A DNA stretch of 64,000 bases from Thiodiazotropha sp040506275 (GCA_040506275.1 JBEVXD010000001.1:744001-808000), one strand, 5' to 3'; positions 42,913 to 53,242 are shown, numbered from the stretch's first letter. Made by a program: numbers and translations. Notes: generated by a model not told the origin, from the letters alone.

Positions 42913-44232
42913 CTATGGTTTTATGAGAGTGATCTCCACACGCCGATTGCGTGCTCGTCCCTCTTTCGTGTCATTGGATGCCAGGGGCTCTGCTGAGCCA
43001 CGCCCTTCACTCTGAATCCTTCCGGGTAAGGCAAGATCCAGTGCCAGGATTTTCGCTACTGAATCAGCACGAGTTCGTGACAGGTGCCAGTTGGAAGGGT
43101 AGCGAAGGCTGCGTATGGGTATGTTGTCCGTATGTCCCACCACCAGGATTTCCCCATCAAGTCGATCCAACGCTGTGGCGATACGGTTCAGCAGAGGTAG
43201 AAATTGATCACTGACATCGACGCTGCCTGAAGCAAATAGGCCATCACCTGCGATTCTGACGATGCCCTGAGCGTAGTCTTCAGCAACACTGACCTTTCCC
43301 TGGGCAATCTCGTTCGCTAATAGAACTCTAAGAGTAAGTTCAGGTTCAGGTGGTGGCGGCGGGGCGCGTTCGACCACAGTTTGTACATTCCGGGCGATGT
43401 TATGCAGCTCAGCATGAACCGGATCTGACTTGACGTTCAGACTGAGGCTGAAACCTGAGTACATCAATAACAGAACTACGCCAGAAACAGCCAGCACCAC
43501 CCATAATGGTACATATTGAACCAGTGCATTCTGTTTCAGTGGAACGCCTTGCCAATTCCCAGAGAGTTCACGCTCATACTCATCACGATGATTGCGAAGT
43601 GTACGGAAGAGATTGTCACGCAGTGTCTGCAGTTGAGCATACCCATCAGGAAGGGGACGGAAGCGTCCTTCAAAACCAAATGTGAGGCAGATATACATCA
43701 ACTCAAGCAGTTCCAGGTTCTTGGCTGGATTCTGCAGTAGCTTTTGCAACAGTTGAAAGAACTTTTCGCCACCCCAGGCCTCTTTGTGCAAGGTAACCAG
43801 CAGACTCTGGTCTCGCCAGATACTCTGATTGCCCCATGGGGTGGTTAGTACCAGTTCATCGGTGACAGTACAAAGTACATAACGCGCCCAGAATGCAGTC
43901 TCTTGTTCTACGCCAAGATCTTGCGCTTTACGCTCAAAGCTCCGGATTTTTTCGATAATCGAATTTTTAAGGGTCACCGGGTCGGAATGGGATGGCGTGT
44001 CGCGCAACCTGCCCATCATTGAGAGCAACGACGAGGCGGCAATCTCAAGCTTATTGGCACCCTGTCGCATCGGCAGGCTAGGCGCAGGTGCCTGAGGCCT
44101 TTGAGGGACACTCTGGTTTGTCGGTGCAGGTTGGGGGGTAACAGTGCGACCTTTGCCACCGGGTCGGGGACGAATAACAGTACGGTCACCTGTTTCGTTG
44201 GGCTTCATGCCAAATGGGTCATCGTGATCCAT
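42913..44232 (-). CDS. tssL: T6SS TssL (DotU/IcmH) with C-terminal OmpA-like peptidoglycan-binding domain
   Basis: 439 residues from ATG 44232 (AAAGG upstream; a TTG two codons earlier overlaps tssK). The DotU cytoplasmic domain (about 60-225) contains ARYVLCTVTDELV and TPWG. One membrane helix (about 243-263) is followed by a Pro-rich stretch and an OmpA domain (about 310-435, VVGHTDNIPIRS...NWHLSRTRADSV). The extended N-terminus has GDRTVIRPRP (Thr18) and GRTVTP (Thr30), likely phosphorylation sites recognised by the FHA protein, as known for TssL of Agrobacterium. Confidence 0.95.
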   Translation of the reverse strand: MDHDDPFGMKPNETGDRTVIRPRPGGKGRTVTPQPAPTNQSVPQRPQAPAPSLPMRQGANKLEIAASSLLSMMGRLRDTPSHSDPVTLKNSIIEKIRSFERKAQDLGVEQETAFWARYVLCTVTDELVLTTPWGNQSIWRDQSLLVTLHKEAWGGEKFFQLLQKLLQNPAKNLELLELMYICLTFGFEGRFRPLPDGYAQLQTLRDNLFRTLRNHRDEYERELSGNWQGVPLKQNALVQYVPLWVVLAVSGVVLLLMYSGFSLSLNVKSDPVHAELHNIARNVQTVVERAPPPPPEPELTLRVLLANEIAQGKVSVAEDYAQGIVRIAGDGLFASGSVDVSDQFLPLLNRIATALDRLDGEILVVGHTDNIPIRSLRYPSNWHLSRTRADSVAKILALDLALPGRIQSEGRGSAEPLASNDTKEGRARNRRVEITLIKP

Positions 44233-44234
44233 TA

Positions 44235-45569
44235 TCAACTACCTTTTATTGCCCAAAGTTCAAGTTCGAGGCCCGGAAAATCTCCTCCTATATGTATGGC
44301 ACATCCTCCCGAGGTTTCAAGCAGGTTCCAGTAGTCATTGTTTTTGTCCAGCTCAAAATAGCTGAAGCCTGCGTTGTAGGGGATTTGTCTGGGGGCTACT
44401 GAAAGGATACGTAGACCCACACCGGGCAGTTGTAGATTGACCAGGTCGCGTATTTTTTCAACAGGGCCGATCTTAGTCTGTGTCGGAAAGCGCCGCTGCA
44501 GGACATCAGCTGTCATGCTGGCATTGACCGCTAGCACAAAGATGGCATCGCTCAAAAGTGAACGGTCAGATACCGAGGCAACCCGGATGCCATACTTGCG
44601 CTCTTCTAGGGGTATTGATACCGCTTTCTGCTCAAGCACCATGCTCAGTGAGCGTCTCAGCTCCCTGATCAACGGCAGGAAAGTCTCCTGCAATGCCTGG
44701 TGTTTATAAAGCGAAAAGGTTGGAGGACGCTTATTGCTGCTGGTAAAAGTAGCGAGTTCACCGGCCAGTTCCAAGGCAGCTTCATAGAAGGTGACTGGAT
44801 GCAGGGGAACCCGGTTACAGAAATGGGTGTAGAGTGGTTCATAGCGATTGACCACCTGCAGCATCAGAAAGTCGGCAACTTCAGCAATACCTTTACCGCC
44901 ATCCACCAATCGCGATGCAATTGCGTCAGCCCGGTGATGTAGCAGGCCTTCTATCTCTTTAACGTATCCGGAGAGTCGAGGGGAGACTTGGCAGTCGAGG
45001 CAAGGTGGAATGAAATCTTCGTCTAACACCAGCATGTCATCTGAGCGACGTTCCACCACTTTGGCAATTGCCAAGTGGGCAAACTCTTCCAGTTCTGAGT
45101 CACCGATCAGCAGTCGTATTGTCGGCTTGGCAATTTGCAGTGTGGAGTTGTTGGAAGAGCCTGCTATGCCATCCTTTACATCAATTTCATCAACCAGGTA
45201 GCGCTCAAGTCCCTCCTCCTGATCAGTGAAACGCACTTGCGAGGTTCCTGAGCGGGAGAGGGGTAGGGCAAGATAGATAATCGCACCCTTATGTTCTGCG
45301 GGGATATCCAAAGGTGGTGGCGGATTGTCATGTGTGGGTATATCAAATGTTGTTCCATCTGGCATAACACCACGACAGGACTCAATAGCCAATCGACCTA
45401 ATGCCAGAGCCTGGCGATCAATTTTTAAATGAGTGAAGCCCCAACTGAAGGGCGTCAGGTCAGCACATCGATCCTCGATGTGGTGCTCTAAAAACCGCTC
45501 CTGCTGTTGAAAGTGGTGTGGTCTGAGGAACATCCCCTCCGACCAAACAATCCTAGACATCCAAGACAT
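44235..45569 (-). CDS. tssK: T6SS baseplate adaptor TssK
   Basis: 444 residues. The N-terminal signature WSEGMFLRPHHFQQQERFLEHHI is diagnostic; the C-terminal part contains the receptor-binding-like domain. TssK trimers link baseplate to membrane complex. AGAGAAG stands before the ATG at 45569; a second start three codons on is possible. Overlaps or abuts tssL. Confidence 0.96.
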   Translation of the reverse strand: MSWMSRIVWSEGMFLRPHHFQQQERFLEHHIEDRCADLTPFSWGFTHLKIDRQALALGRLAIESCRGVMPDGTTFDIPTHDNPPPPLDIPAEHKGAIIYLALPLSRSGTSQVRFTDQEEGLERYLVDEIDVKDGIAGSSNNSTLQIAKPTIRLLIGDSELEEFAHLAIAKVVERRSDDMLVLDEDFIPPCLDCQVSPRLSGYVKEIEGLLHHRADAIASRLVDGGKGIAEVADFLMLQVVNRYEPLYTHFCNRVPLHPVTFYEAALELAGELATFTSSNKRPPTFSLYKHQALQETFLPLIRELRRSLSMVLEQKAVSIPLEERKYGIRVASVSDRSLLSDAIFVLAVNASMTADVLQRRFPTQTKIGPVEKIRDLVNLQLPGVGLRILSVAPRQIPYNAGFSYFELDKNNDYWNLLETSGGCAIHIGGDFPGLELELWAIKGS

Positions 45570-45578
45570 GGGCTTCTC

Positions 45579-46040
45579 TTATTTGCTTTTAAGGATGTTG
45601 ATACCGCTTTTGCCGAACTCTATCACAAAGGCGGTTTCGTCGTTTACATCGATTTCTATTGCTCGACGCCAAGTGGCATTTTCGATATCACGATAAGCGC
45701 CTATAACGCCCAGGTATCGGGTATCGGGTTGCAGCTCACGTTCGAGTAGTTTTGTCTCCCCAGGCTGAAAGTGAAATTCATCACGCATCAGCAGTTCATC
45801 TCCGAGCAATGCAACATCCTGCTCAAAAAGATTGAAGAAGTCAGCGTTGTTGAAAACGCTAAGAGATTTCAGTTCATAGACTCTTGCAACAATTGGTGAG
45901 GGCCTATCATTGATATCGGGATTGACGCTCTTATCTGCATTCATCGCTGCATTTATGCTTGAAACACTAGAACAACCCGCTATTAAAAACAGATAGATGA
46001 GACCTGAGCTAAGCAAGAGTTTTTTTATGATTGATGTCAT
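45579..46040 (-). CDS. tssJ: T6SS outer-membrane lipoprotein TssJ
   Basis: 153 residues: a lipoprotein signal with Cys23 (LIAGCSS) and the transthyretin-like fold of TssJ (SPIVARVYELKSLSVFNNADFFNLFEQD is the conserved central segment). It anchors the membrane complex to the outer membrane through TssM. Lies 9 bases before tssK. Confidence 0.94.
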   Translation of the reverse strand: MTSIIKKLLLSSGLIYLFLIAGCSSVSSINAAMNADKSVNPDINDRPSPIVARVYELKSLSVFNNADFFNLFEQDVALLGDELLMRDEFHFQPGETKLLERELQPDTRYLGVIGAYRDIENATWRRAIEIDVNDETAFVIEFGKSGINILKSK

Positions 46041-46053
46041 CTGCTTGATACCT

Positions 46054-47592
46054 TCAAAAAGTTTTTAAATTGGGATCAGCGTGCTTTAGAGATTCCAGAC
46101 GACGGATCTGCTCTTCGTACGCTTTAGAAAATGTGCGACCGAAAAGTTGATGAAAATCATCTTCCGCCTCATTGGCAATTTCGCTGTAGAGTTCAGTAAA
46201 AAGATCCCAGGTCTTTGCTTGTCGATAGAGTGGAAGTTTCTCAAGTAGAGCCGACTGGCCCAGGCGTTTCTCGAGGATTTCCGGTTTAAAACGCTGCAAG
46301 ACAACCTGAAGTGCCGCCTGCATACCCACCATTACCGCCAACATATGGGCTTCAACATCTTCATTGGCCTCTACAATGGCGTGCAATGGAGGGAGATAGC
46401 CACTTTTTGGGTTGGGGTTTACCAGATGTCGCAGCGCCTCTTCCGTATTGATGGAGAACTTCAGAGGGTTATTTTCAACCGGCTGAATCATCGTCTGATT
46501 CATACGAAACTCACCTTTCATCTGGGCCCTGGCACGAAGAATCGACATACTGCCTTCGACACTGGCGCGCATTACACTACCTAGATTATGCATCAGGTCA
46601 GTCATGGCCAACCCGTGCAAAGAATCTACAGGCACCCCCATTCCTTCAGCGAGAGCAGCGCGCAGATCAGCTTCGTCACTCGTGTCACGTGTTGCAGAGG
46701 GTTTATCTGCTTTTACAGGCTGGGGGATGCTTTGGGGAGGTATCTCCTTAGGCTTTAGTCCTGGTCGAGGAATCGATTCCTGGGTGAGTGGTTTTGGAGT
46801 CGATTTCTCCTGCTCTACCTGTTGGGGTTCAGGGAAGGGGGACGAGGGTGGTGGCTCTTCCTCCAGTGGGGGTAGTATCTCTGGTGAAGAAGATTGAGCA
46901 GGTTCGAGTGATTCTGTTTCTTGTGATTGATTGTCCAGATCCCAGTCTTCAGGAATCGGTGTTGGTTGGTTGAAAAAAGCGTTCAGGTCTGAGGTATGAT
47001 CCGATTGCGACAGAGGTTCGGGCTGCAAGGAGTCATCGGGTTGATCTAGTACCAATTCGGACGGTTCCGGTTCATCAAGGCTAAACATGGGTTCTGGTTC
47101 AGGCTCGGAAATTTCCGGTGCAACTGATGAGGCGGGCAGATCTTGGTCGAACGCTTCACCCGCATGCTGTTCTGCCATCTGTGCAAATGGGTCATCAAGA
47201 TTATCGAAATCCTGGGTCGGCTCTAATTCCACTTCAGCTTCTACTTCTGCAGATGTTAGCAACACACTTATCTCATAATCACCGATTCCGATGATATCCC
47301 CATCTTCAAGGGCGACGCGATTATCCTTGCCCAGGGCTGTTTTCGAACGGTTCAAAAATACCCCATTCGAGCTGGTATCCGTGATATGAAAAACCCCATC
47401 ACTGAAGTCGATCATTGCATGTCGTCCTGATATGAAGCGTTCAGGATCGGGAAGCACCCATTCATTCTCCGGTCGTCGTCCGATACTGCCCCCTTGCTGA
47501 TCAAAGGAGGCAGACAGAGGCTGAGACGGTGGAGACCCACCACTACTGGTGACGGTCAATGTCATGGTTGCGCTATGGCTGTCGGAATACAT
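46054..47592 (-). CDS. tagH: T6SS FHA-domain protein (TagH/Fha)
   Basis: 512 residues from ATG 47592. The FHA domain (about 37-105) has IGRRPENEWVLPD, ISGRHAMI and DTSSNGVFLN, the phosphothreonine-binding loops. A long Pro/Glu/Ser-rich linker (about 130-300) leads to a conserved C-terminal T6SS-FHA domain (about 310-495, LMHNLGSVMRASVEGSMSILRARAQMKGEFR). It is the reader of kinase-phosphorylated TssL or itself, promoting assembly when phosphorylated. Confidence 0.93.
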   Translation of the reverse strand: MYSDSHSATMTLTVTSSGGSPPSQPLSASFDQQGGSIGRRPENEWVLPDPERFISGRHAMIDFSDGVFHITDTSSNGVFLNRSKTALGKDNRVALEDGDIIGIGDYEISVLLTSAEVEAEVELEPTQDFDNLDDPFAQMAEQHAGEAFDQDLPASSVAPEISEPEPEPMFSLDEPEPSELVLDQPDDSLQPEPLSQSDHTSDLNAFFNQPTPIPEDWDLDNQSQETESLEPAQSSSPEILPPLEEEPPPSSPFPEPQQVEQEKSTPKPLTQESIPRPGLKPKEIPPQSIPQPVKADKPSATRDTSDEADLRAALAEGMGVPVDSLHGLAMTDLMHNLGSVMRASVEGSMSILRARAQMKGEFRMNQTMIQPVENNPLKFSINTEEALRHLVNPNPKSGYLPPLHAIVEANEDVEAHMLAVMVGMQAALQVVLQRFKPEILEKRLGQSALLEKLPLYRQAKTWDLFTELYSEIANEAEDDFHQLFGRTFSKAYEEQIRRLESLKHADPNLKTF

Positions 47593-47621
47593 CAATATCG
47601 CCGTATTAACTCTATTTGGAC

Positions 47622-50366
47622 CTAGGAAAAGTTATAGCTGAATTCATCATTCTCCACACCAATGCGGATATTGCCAATCGGACGTCCTTCCATTTTTTCG
47701 ATCAATATGTGTCGACTGATTTCCGGCAGCATTGTATTGGTGAGGATGGCATCTACCATTCTCGCGCCACTTTCCACTTCGGTGCAACGACTGATGATCA
47801 ATTTGATGACTTCATCGTCTATGAGCAATGGAACACCATGATTCTCAAGGATTCGGGATTCAATTCTACCCAGCTGTAGTCGTACGACTTTAGCCAGCAC
47901 TTCGTCACTTAGTGGGTAGTAGGGAATGACCACTAAACGACCCAATAAGGCCGGAGGAAATACTTTCTGCAAAGGATCGCGCAAGGCTGAAGCAATAGCC
48001 CCAGGTTCGGGCATAAGCTCAGGATCTTTACACAGATTATCAATCATTTCAGTGCCTACGTTAGAGGTAAGCAGAATCAGCGTATTCTTGAAATCGATAT
48101 GCCTTCCTTCGCCATCTTCCATCCAACCCTTGTCAAAAACCTGAAAGAAGACTTCGTGGACATCGGGGTGTGCTTTTTCCACTTCATCAAGCAATACAAC
48201 GCTATAGGGCTTGCGACGCACCGCTTCTGTGAGTATCCCCCCTTCACCGTAGCCAACATATCCTGGAGGCGCACCTTTCAAGGTCGATACAGTATGCGCT
48301 TCCTGGAATTCACTCATATTTATAGTGATCACATTCTGCTCACCACCGTAAAGAGACTCAGCCAGGGTCAGTCCAGTCTCCGTTTTACCCACACCTGATG
48401 GGCCACAGAGCATGAATACACCAATCGGCTTGTTGGGATTATCCAGATTGGCCCTTGAAGTCTGCACTCTGCGGGAGATCATCTCCAGAGCATGGTCCTG
48501 TCCGATGACCCGCTTAGCTAAAGTATCGCTGAGGTTCAAAATGGTTTCGATCTCATTCTTCACCATTCTACCCACAGGTATGCCAGTCCAGTCACCCACC
48601 ACTGAGGCAACTGCCTGGGCATCAACACTGGGGAGGATAAGTGGGGTTTCACCCTGTAATTCGCCGAGTTTCAGTTTGAGTTGTTTTAGATTCTCCAACA
48701 GAGTTTCATTTGACGCTTCCGGTTGGTCCGGTATTGTCTCAGCAGTGACTTCCTGATCATCTGCTGGCTGACTGTTCTCATCATCATTTTCAGAGGAGGT
48801 CTCGTCTTCACCACTTTCGCCCTTCAGCTCTCTTTCGATGGAGAGCACCTCTTCAACCAGGGCTTTCTCCTCTTCCCAACGGGCTGTGAGTTGCTCAAGG
48901 CGTTCCCGCTCTTGAGATAACTTTTCCTGGCTCTCCTGTTCCCGCTCTTCAGTATCAAGTCCAATGACACGCTCCCTGCCGATGATCTCCAGCTCTGTCT
49001 CCAGTGCTTCGATACGACGGCGACTGTCATCCACTTCAGCCGGTACAGCCGCCTGGCTGATCGCCACTCGGGCACAGGTGGTATCCAGTAAACTGACAGA
49101 CTTATCTGGAAGCTGACGGGCAGGAATATATCGGTGCGAGAGGCGTACAGAGGCATCCAGCGCTTCGTCAAGTATCTGCACCTGATGATGGTCCTCAAGG
49201 GTTGAAGCCATGCCGCGCATCATTCTGATAGCCCGGTCTTCGTCGGGTTCATCAACCTGTACCACTTGGAATCGACGGGTTAAAGCCGGGTCTTTTTCAA
49301 TATATTTTTTGTATTCCGCCCAGGTAGTGGCGGCGACAGTTCTCAAGGTGCCTCGGGCCAGAGCCGGTTTTAACAGATTTGCTGCATCACCGGTTCCAGC
49401 ACTACCACCAGCACCAATCAGGGTATGGGCTTCATCGATGAAAAGAATGATCGGTTTTTCGGAGGACTGCACCTCCTCAATGACTTGTTTCAGACGATTC
49501 TCGAACTCTCCCTTCATACTGGCGCCGGCCTGCAACAAGCCAACATCGAGTACACGCAGGCTGACCTCTTTGAGGGGAGGGGGGACGTCACCTTTTGCAA
49601 TTTGCAGGGCAAATCCTTCAACAACAGCAGTTTTACCCACTCCAGCCTCTCCAGTGAGGATAGGATTGTTCTGACGACGGCGCATCAGGATATCGACAAT
49701 CTGACGGATCTCCTCATCCCTGCCGACAATCGGGTCGATTTCACCTTTTCTAGCTCGTTCTGTAAGGTCTACCGAAAATTGTTGCAGAGCCTGCTGTTTC
49801 CCCATCTGCGCTGGCGCAATCGCATCGCTGGCTTCACCAGGGGCAGCACCGCCGCCAACCTGGAATCCATCGCTTGAGCGCATCGCCTCTTCCGGTGATC
49901 CTTCCACCACTTCAGTGAAGCGTTCGGTCAGGGTTTCGACATTGAGCTTTTTAAACTGTTCGGAGATTCTCAGCAGGGCATTATGCAGACTGTTGGTCTT
50001 CAAAATGCCGATCATCAGGTAACCGGTACGAACCTGGGAGTCGCCGAACATCAGCGTGCCATAAACCCATCCCCTTTCTGTTGCCTCTTCGACATGTGAA
50101 GAGAGATCGGATATGGAGGTGGAACCTCGGGGCAGGGTATCCAGTGTCTCAGTGATATCTTTTGCCAGATGGGAAGGGTCAAGATTGAACTGCTTGATGA
50201 TTCGGTGTAGATCAGAGTCCTGCAGTTGCAGCACTTGATGTATCCAGTGAACCAACTCCACATAGGGGTTGCCCCGCATCTTGCAGAATACGGTTGCGCT
50301 CTCGATGGCTTTATAGCCGAGGCTGTTCAGTTTGCCAAACAGGGCGGCACGATTAATCTCGCTCAT
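47622..50366 (-). CDS. clpV: T6SS ATPase ClpV (TssH)
   Basis: 914 residues, recycling contracted sheath. N-domain (1-160), AAA1 with Walker A GEAGVGKT (239-246) and Walker B FIDEAH (309-314), coiled-coil M domain, AAA2 with GPSGVGKT (655-662) and LLDEVEKAH. Odd: the region after the M helix carries an acidic insertion (about 517-555, rich in Glu, Asp, Ser) that makes it longer than common ClpV. Follows tssG with a 4-base overlap. Confidence 0.96.
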   Translation of the reverse strand: MSEINRAALFGKLNSLGYKAIESATVFCKMRGNPYVELVHWIHQVLQLQDSDLHRIIKQFNLDPSHLAKDITETLDTLPRGSTSISDLSSHVEEATERGWVYGTLMFGDSQVRTGYLMIGILKTNSLHNALLRISEQFKKLNVETLTERFTEVVEGSPEEAMRSSDGFQVGGGAAPGEASDAIAPAQMGKQQALQQFSVDLTERARKGEIDPIVGRDEEIRQIVDILMRRRQNNPILTGEAGVGKTAVVEGFALQIAKGDVPPPLKEVSLRVLDVGLLQAGASMKGEFENRLKQVIEEVQSSEKPIILFIDEAHTLIGAGGSAGTGDAANLLKPALARGTLRTVAATTWAEYKKYIEKDPALTRRFQVVQVDEPDEDRAIRMMRGMASTLEDHHQVQILDEALDASVRLSHRYIPARQLPDKSVSLLDTTCARVAISQAAVPAEVDDSRRRIEALETELEIIGRERVIGLDTEEREQESQEKLSQERERLEQLTARWEEEKALVEEVLSIERELKGESGEDETSSENDDENSQPADDQEVTAETIPDQPEASNETLLENLKQLKLKLGELQGETPLILPSVDAQAVASVVGDWTGIPVGRMVKNEIETILNLSDTLAKRVIGQDHALEMISRRVQTSRANLDNPNKPIGVFMLCGPSGVGKTETGLTLAESLYGGEQNVITINMSEFQEAHTVSTLKGAPPGYVGYGEGGILTEAVRRKPYSVVLLDEVEKAHPDVHEVFFQVFDKGWMEDGEGRHIDFKNTLILLTSNVGTEMIDNLCKDPELMPEPGAIASALRDPLQKVFPPALLGRLVVIPYYPLSDEVLAKVVRLQLGRIESRILENHGVPLLIDDEVIKLIISRCTEVESGARMVDAILTNTMLPEISRHILIEKMEGRPIGNIRIGVENDEFSYNFS

Positions 50367-51403
50367 GAGGGGAGACCTCTAAGTTCAAGGGGTTGTAGAA
50401 ATAGATCGTCACCATCCCGTCCCAGGGGGTGTTGTGCAAGCCAGCTGGTCCAACCCAGTCGGCTCTCACCATTGAGACTTAAAGGGGGGACTTCCTGCTC
50501 TTGCAGAATCAGGTTCAGCTCCCAATCCTGTTCATCACCGATATAGTTTTTCACAACAGCGATGAGCCGTTTCAGACTTTCACCACCAGGCAACATACGC
50601 TGATAGTCATCATAACTTAGTGCACCCAGCACAATGCGGAATTTCTGCTGGCCCTGCCACACTCTATCACCAAGGATGATACTCGCGCCCAAGCTGCTGA
50701 TATCCATTGATTCACCCAGACGGCAGCGGCTGTTCTCCGGAAGATCAATCCAGGTACCGATGAACTCTTCGATCTCAACCGGGAGCCTGAAAAAATCAGC
50801 AATTATGGCTTCCAGACCTTCTGCATTCCGGGTATGGCTGGCAAGACGACCGGAGTAGTGAAGTTTTGCCAGGTCTGGCATGGCATCCCTCTCTCTCAGG
50901 TAGGGGGATCCGATGCCAAACAGTGAGCCGAGATAGTTACCGAATTGGTCTTCATCGGCACGATCGAAACTGACCGTCGGTTGACTATTAGCCCAGGCAC
51001 GATAGAAAAGGGTGAGTAGCCGATGGTGAAAATGGTCCACAAATGCGACTTGAGTTGGATCGTGATCATTGTGCAGACGATCATGAACAAATTCAGTGAG
51101 ATGGAGTGGTAGCGGCCCATTAGGGCCAAACAGCCCAAAAAAGTAGACCCCCAGTCTTGGTGGCTTTCCACCCTTGCCCTGACGAAAAGAGGAGAGGGTA
51201 GAGGGCTGAAAGGCCATGGTCGGATCCTGTCCCAGCCTGATTTTATCGCGATTGGCATGACGGGATTGGCTGAGTCGGGGCTCTTCCGGATAGGCACACT
51301 CAAGCCGACGCATTGCCTGATAGAAGTCAAAGCGATAGGGCGACTGTTGCAGTCTGTCGAACAGCCCTAGAGAGTTTTTCTCAGACCCAGCCTTACTGGC
51401 CAT
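50363..51403 (-). CDS. tssG: T6SS baseplate protein TssG
   Basis: 346 residues with the N-terminal FDFYQAMRRLECAYPEEPRLSQS motif and the GLFGPNGPLPLHLTEFVHDRL signature of TssG. Part of the baseplate wedge with TssF, TssE and TssK. GGGGAGAG precedes the ATG, which lies within the 3' end of tssF (37-base overlap), so translation is coupled. Confidence 0.95.
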   Translation of the reverse strand: MASKAGSEKNSLGLFDRLQQSPYRFDFYQAMRRLECAYPEEPRLSQSRHANRDKIRLGQDPTMAFQPSTLSSFRQGKGGKPPRLGVYFFGLFGPNGPLPLHLTEFVHDRLHNDHDPTQVAFVDHFHHRLLTLFYRAWANSQPTVSFDRADEDQFGNYLGSLFGIGSPYLRERDAMPDLAKLHYSGRLASHTRNAEGLEAIIADFFRLPVEIEEFIGTWIDLPENSRCRLGESMDISSLGASIILGDRVWQGQQKFRIVLGALSYDDYQRMLPGGESLKRLIAVVKNYIGDEQDWELNLILQEQEVPPLSLNGESRLGWTSWLAQHPLGRDGDDLFLQPLELRGLPS

Positions 51404-53238
51404 CGTTTGATCTCTCCCCGTTGTTGTGTGACAACTACCGTCTCTGTAAAAGAGTTGATAGCGGTGTACTTTCGGAAAAACTGTTCCATGATGGCGCCAA
51501 ACAGAAAAGCGCCACTCCCTTCGAACGATAAATCATCGAGGGTCAATTTAATCTCTATGCCATGACCGAAAGAGATAGGGCCAGGACTGGGCAAGCGTCG
51601 ATTCACCGGTTTGGATTCAATCGAGATAACCCCTTCTATCTGTTTGCGCATGGTTGGGTCGCTGCTGTCAGCATAGAGATTAAGGAAATCCTTTAATGCG
51701 GCAGTGCTCTGATCCTTGTCCTCACTGGCCAGGGACAGATAGTTCAGAGAGAGGTGGTTAATCAATCGCCAACTGATCGAACCCTGGGCGGTGGAAGGCT
51801 TGGGTTTCGTTGGTGATCCAATACAACGAATCTTGTTTACCGGTGTACTACTATCGAGGGTGAATGCAGATCCACTCTGACCCAGCGGTATGTGCATCGG
51901 TAAGTCCCTGTTGGTGCAGAGTGTAGTGACGGCGAGCTGTCGAAGGTCGCTTTTATAGGGTGCTTCATCGGCATCCACTATTGAGGCATAGATTTCACTA
52001 CCGATATAACTTGAACGTGCGCCTTCACGCTGTTGCTTGGATGAGAGCAAACGTGGTTGCCTATGGGTGGTGAAATATGCCCTGGGTTGATCCGAGGCGA
52101 TAAAATCATTACTCGCATAAAATGGCTGAAAAGTCTGGCGCTGTTCAGTGTTACTGCCAAAGCCGACTACACTCTCAACTTCATAGACTTCATAATCCAT
52201 GGGCCGGGTACGGTCTGGTAAAATATGATATTCGGCGTTGTTATCGTTGAGGTGTATACGATCCGCCCGTTTGGGAAACAGATTAATTGCCGGTGCGCAG
52301 TTTAGGAGAAAATTTTTCTCACTGAGACTGCTCTCTAAATCCGGGTCACTCTCATCAAGCAACAGGAATAACTCCAGTTGTTGATTGTCACAATCCCGTA
52401 GAATGGATTTTAGATTACTGAGTTCCACGAACATAAAGCGCTCAGGCAGGGCAAAGTACTCGGATAGAAACCGGTAGCCTTGGAAAGAACGCGGTCCATA
52501 GTTCAGTAACGACTCCTTCTCATCGAACCCCATTATTCTGATTGGCGATGCGTCTACTGTTGTTCGGTATGTCTCCGATTCCGGGGCACGACCAAGTATT
52601 TTCAGTGTGTGACCTGCGACGGCCTCAAAAGCACGCATGCCACTATCGCCACCACTGAAGAAGATTGGTAGTCGATCCAGGTCAAGATGATTAAAGGGGA
52701 CATCACCAGTGGTCTTTAGTCTTAGTCGGATTGCGGCTCTGGTGCCTTGCTGCTTGCCAATCCCTGCCAGTGCTATCGATGCCGGTGTTGGCAGATAGTC
52801 GACACTTTGAATCTCAATCGGCCACAGGGTGACGTCCTGGGCTGTTCTGTAGATGCAGGCGGTATGACTGCCTTTGCCGATTCGACTGCGCATTGTTGAG
52901 TGTCGGGGCAGAAGAAATCCATCACACAGAGAGGGTTCCAGCATATCTGCTTGAAATTGCACCACCATCATCGATGGTGTTGGGCAGAGGTAGTGCGGAA
53001 AAACCCGCTCCATCAAGTGCTGGGTAAAACGTGGAAACTCCTCATCTAGTTTGAGCTGTATTCTGGCAGCAAGAAAGCTGAAGCCTTCCAACAGTCGTTC
53101 TACATAGGGGTCGGCGCATTCGAATTCGTCCAGAGTGAGGCGATTTGCGATTTTAGGGTAGGCTTGAGCAAACTCGGCCCCCATTTCACGCATGAACTGC
53201 AACTCTTGATTGTAGTATTTGAGCAGGCGCGGATCCAT
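51367..53238 (-). CDS. tssF: T6SS baseplate protein TssF
   Basis: 623 residues beginning MDPRLLKYYNQELQFMREMGAEFA, the hallmark TssF start, with DPYVERLLEGFSFLAARIQLKLDEEFPRF next. Typical length; baseplate wedge component pairing with TssG. Four bases separate it from tssE. Confidence 0.96.
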   Translation of the reverse strand: MDPRLLKYYNQELQFMREMGAEFAQAYPKIANRLTLDEFECADPYVERLLEGFSFLAARIQLKLDEEFPRFTQHLMERVFPHYLCPTPSMMVVQFQADMLEPSLCDGFLLPRHSTMRSRIGKGSHTACIYRTAQDVTLWPIEIQSVDYLPTPASIALAGIGKQQGTRAAIRLRLKTTGDVPFNHLDLDRLPIFFSGGDSGMRAFEAVAGHTLKILGRAPESETYRTTVDASPIRIMGFDEKESLLNYGPRSFQGYRFLSEYFALPERFMFVELSNLKSILRDCDNQQLELFLLLDESDPDLESSLSEKNFLLNCAPAINLFPKRADRIHLNDNNAEYHILPDRTRPMDYEVYEVESVVGFGSNTEQRQTFQPFYASNDFIASDQPRAYFTTHRQPRLLSSKQQREGARSSYIGSEIYASIVDADEAPYKSDLRQLAVTTLCTNRDLPMHIPLGQSGSAFTLDSSTPVNKIRCIGSPTKPKPSTAQGSISWRLINHLSLNYLSLASEDKDQSTAALKDFLNLYADSSDPTMRKQIEGVISIESKPVNRRLPSPGPISFGHGIEIKLTLDDLSFEGSGAFLFGAIMEQFFRKYTAINSFTETVVVTQQRGEIKRWPVRLGLRKTL

Positions 53239-53242
53239 CGGC

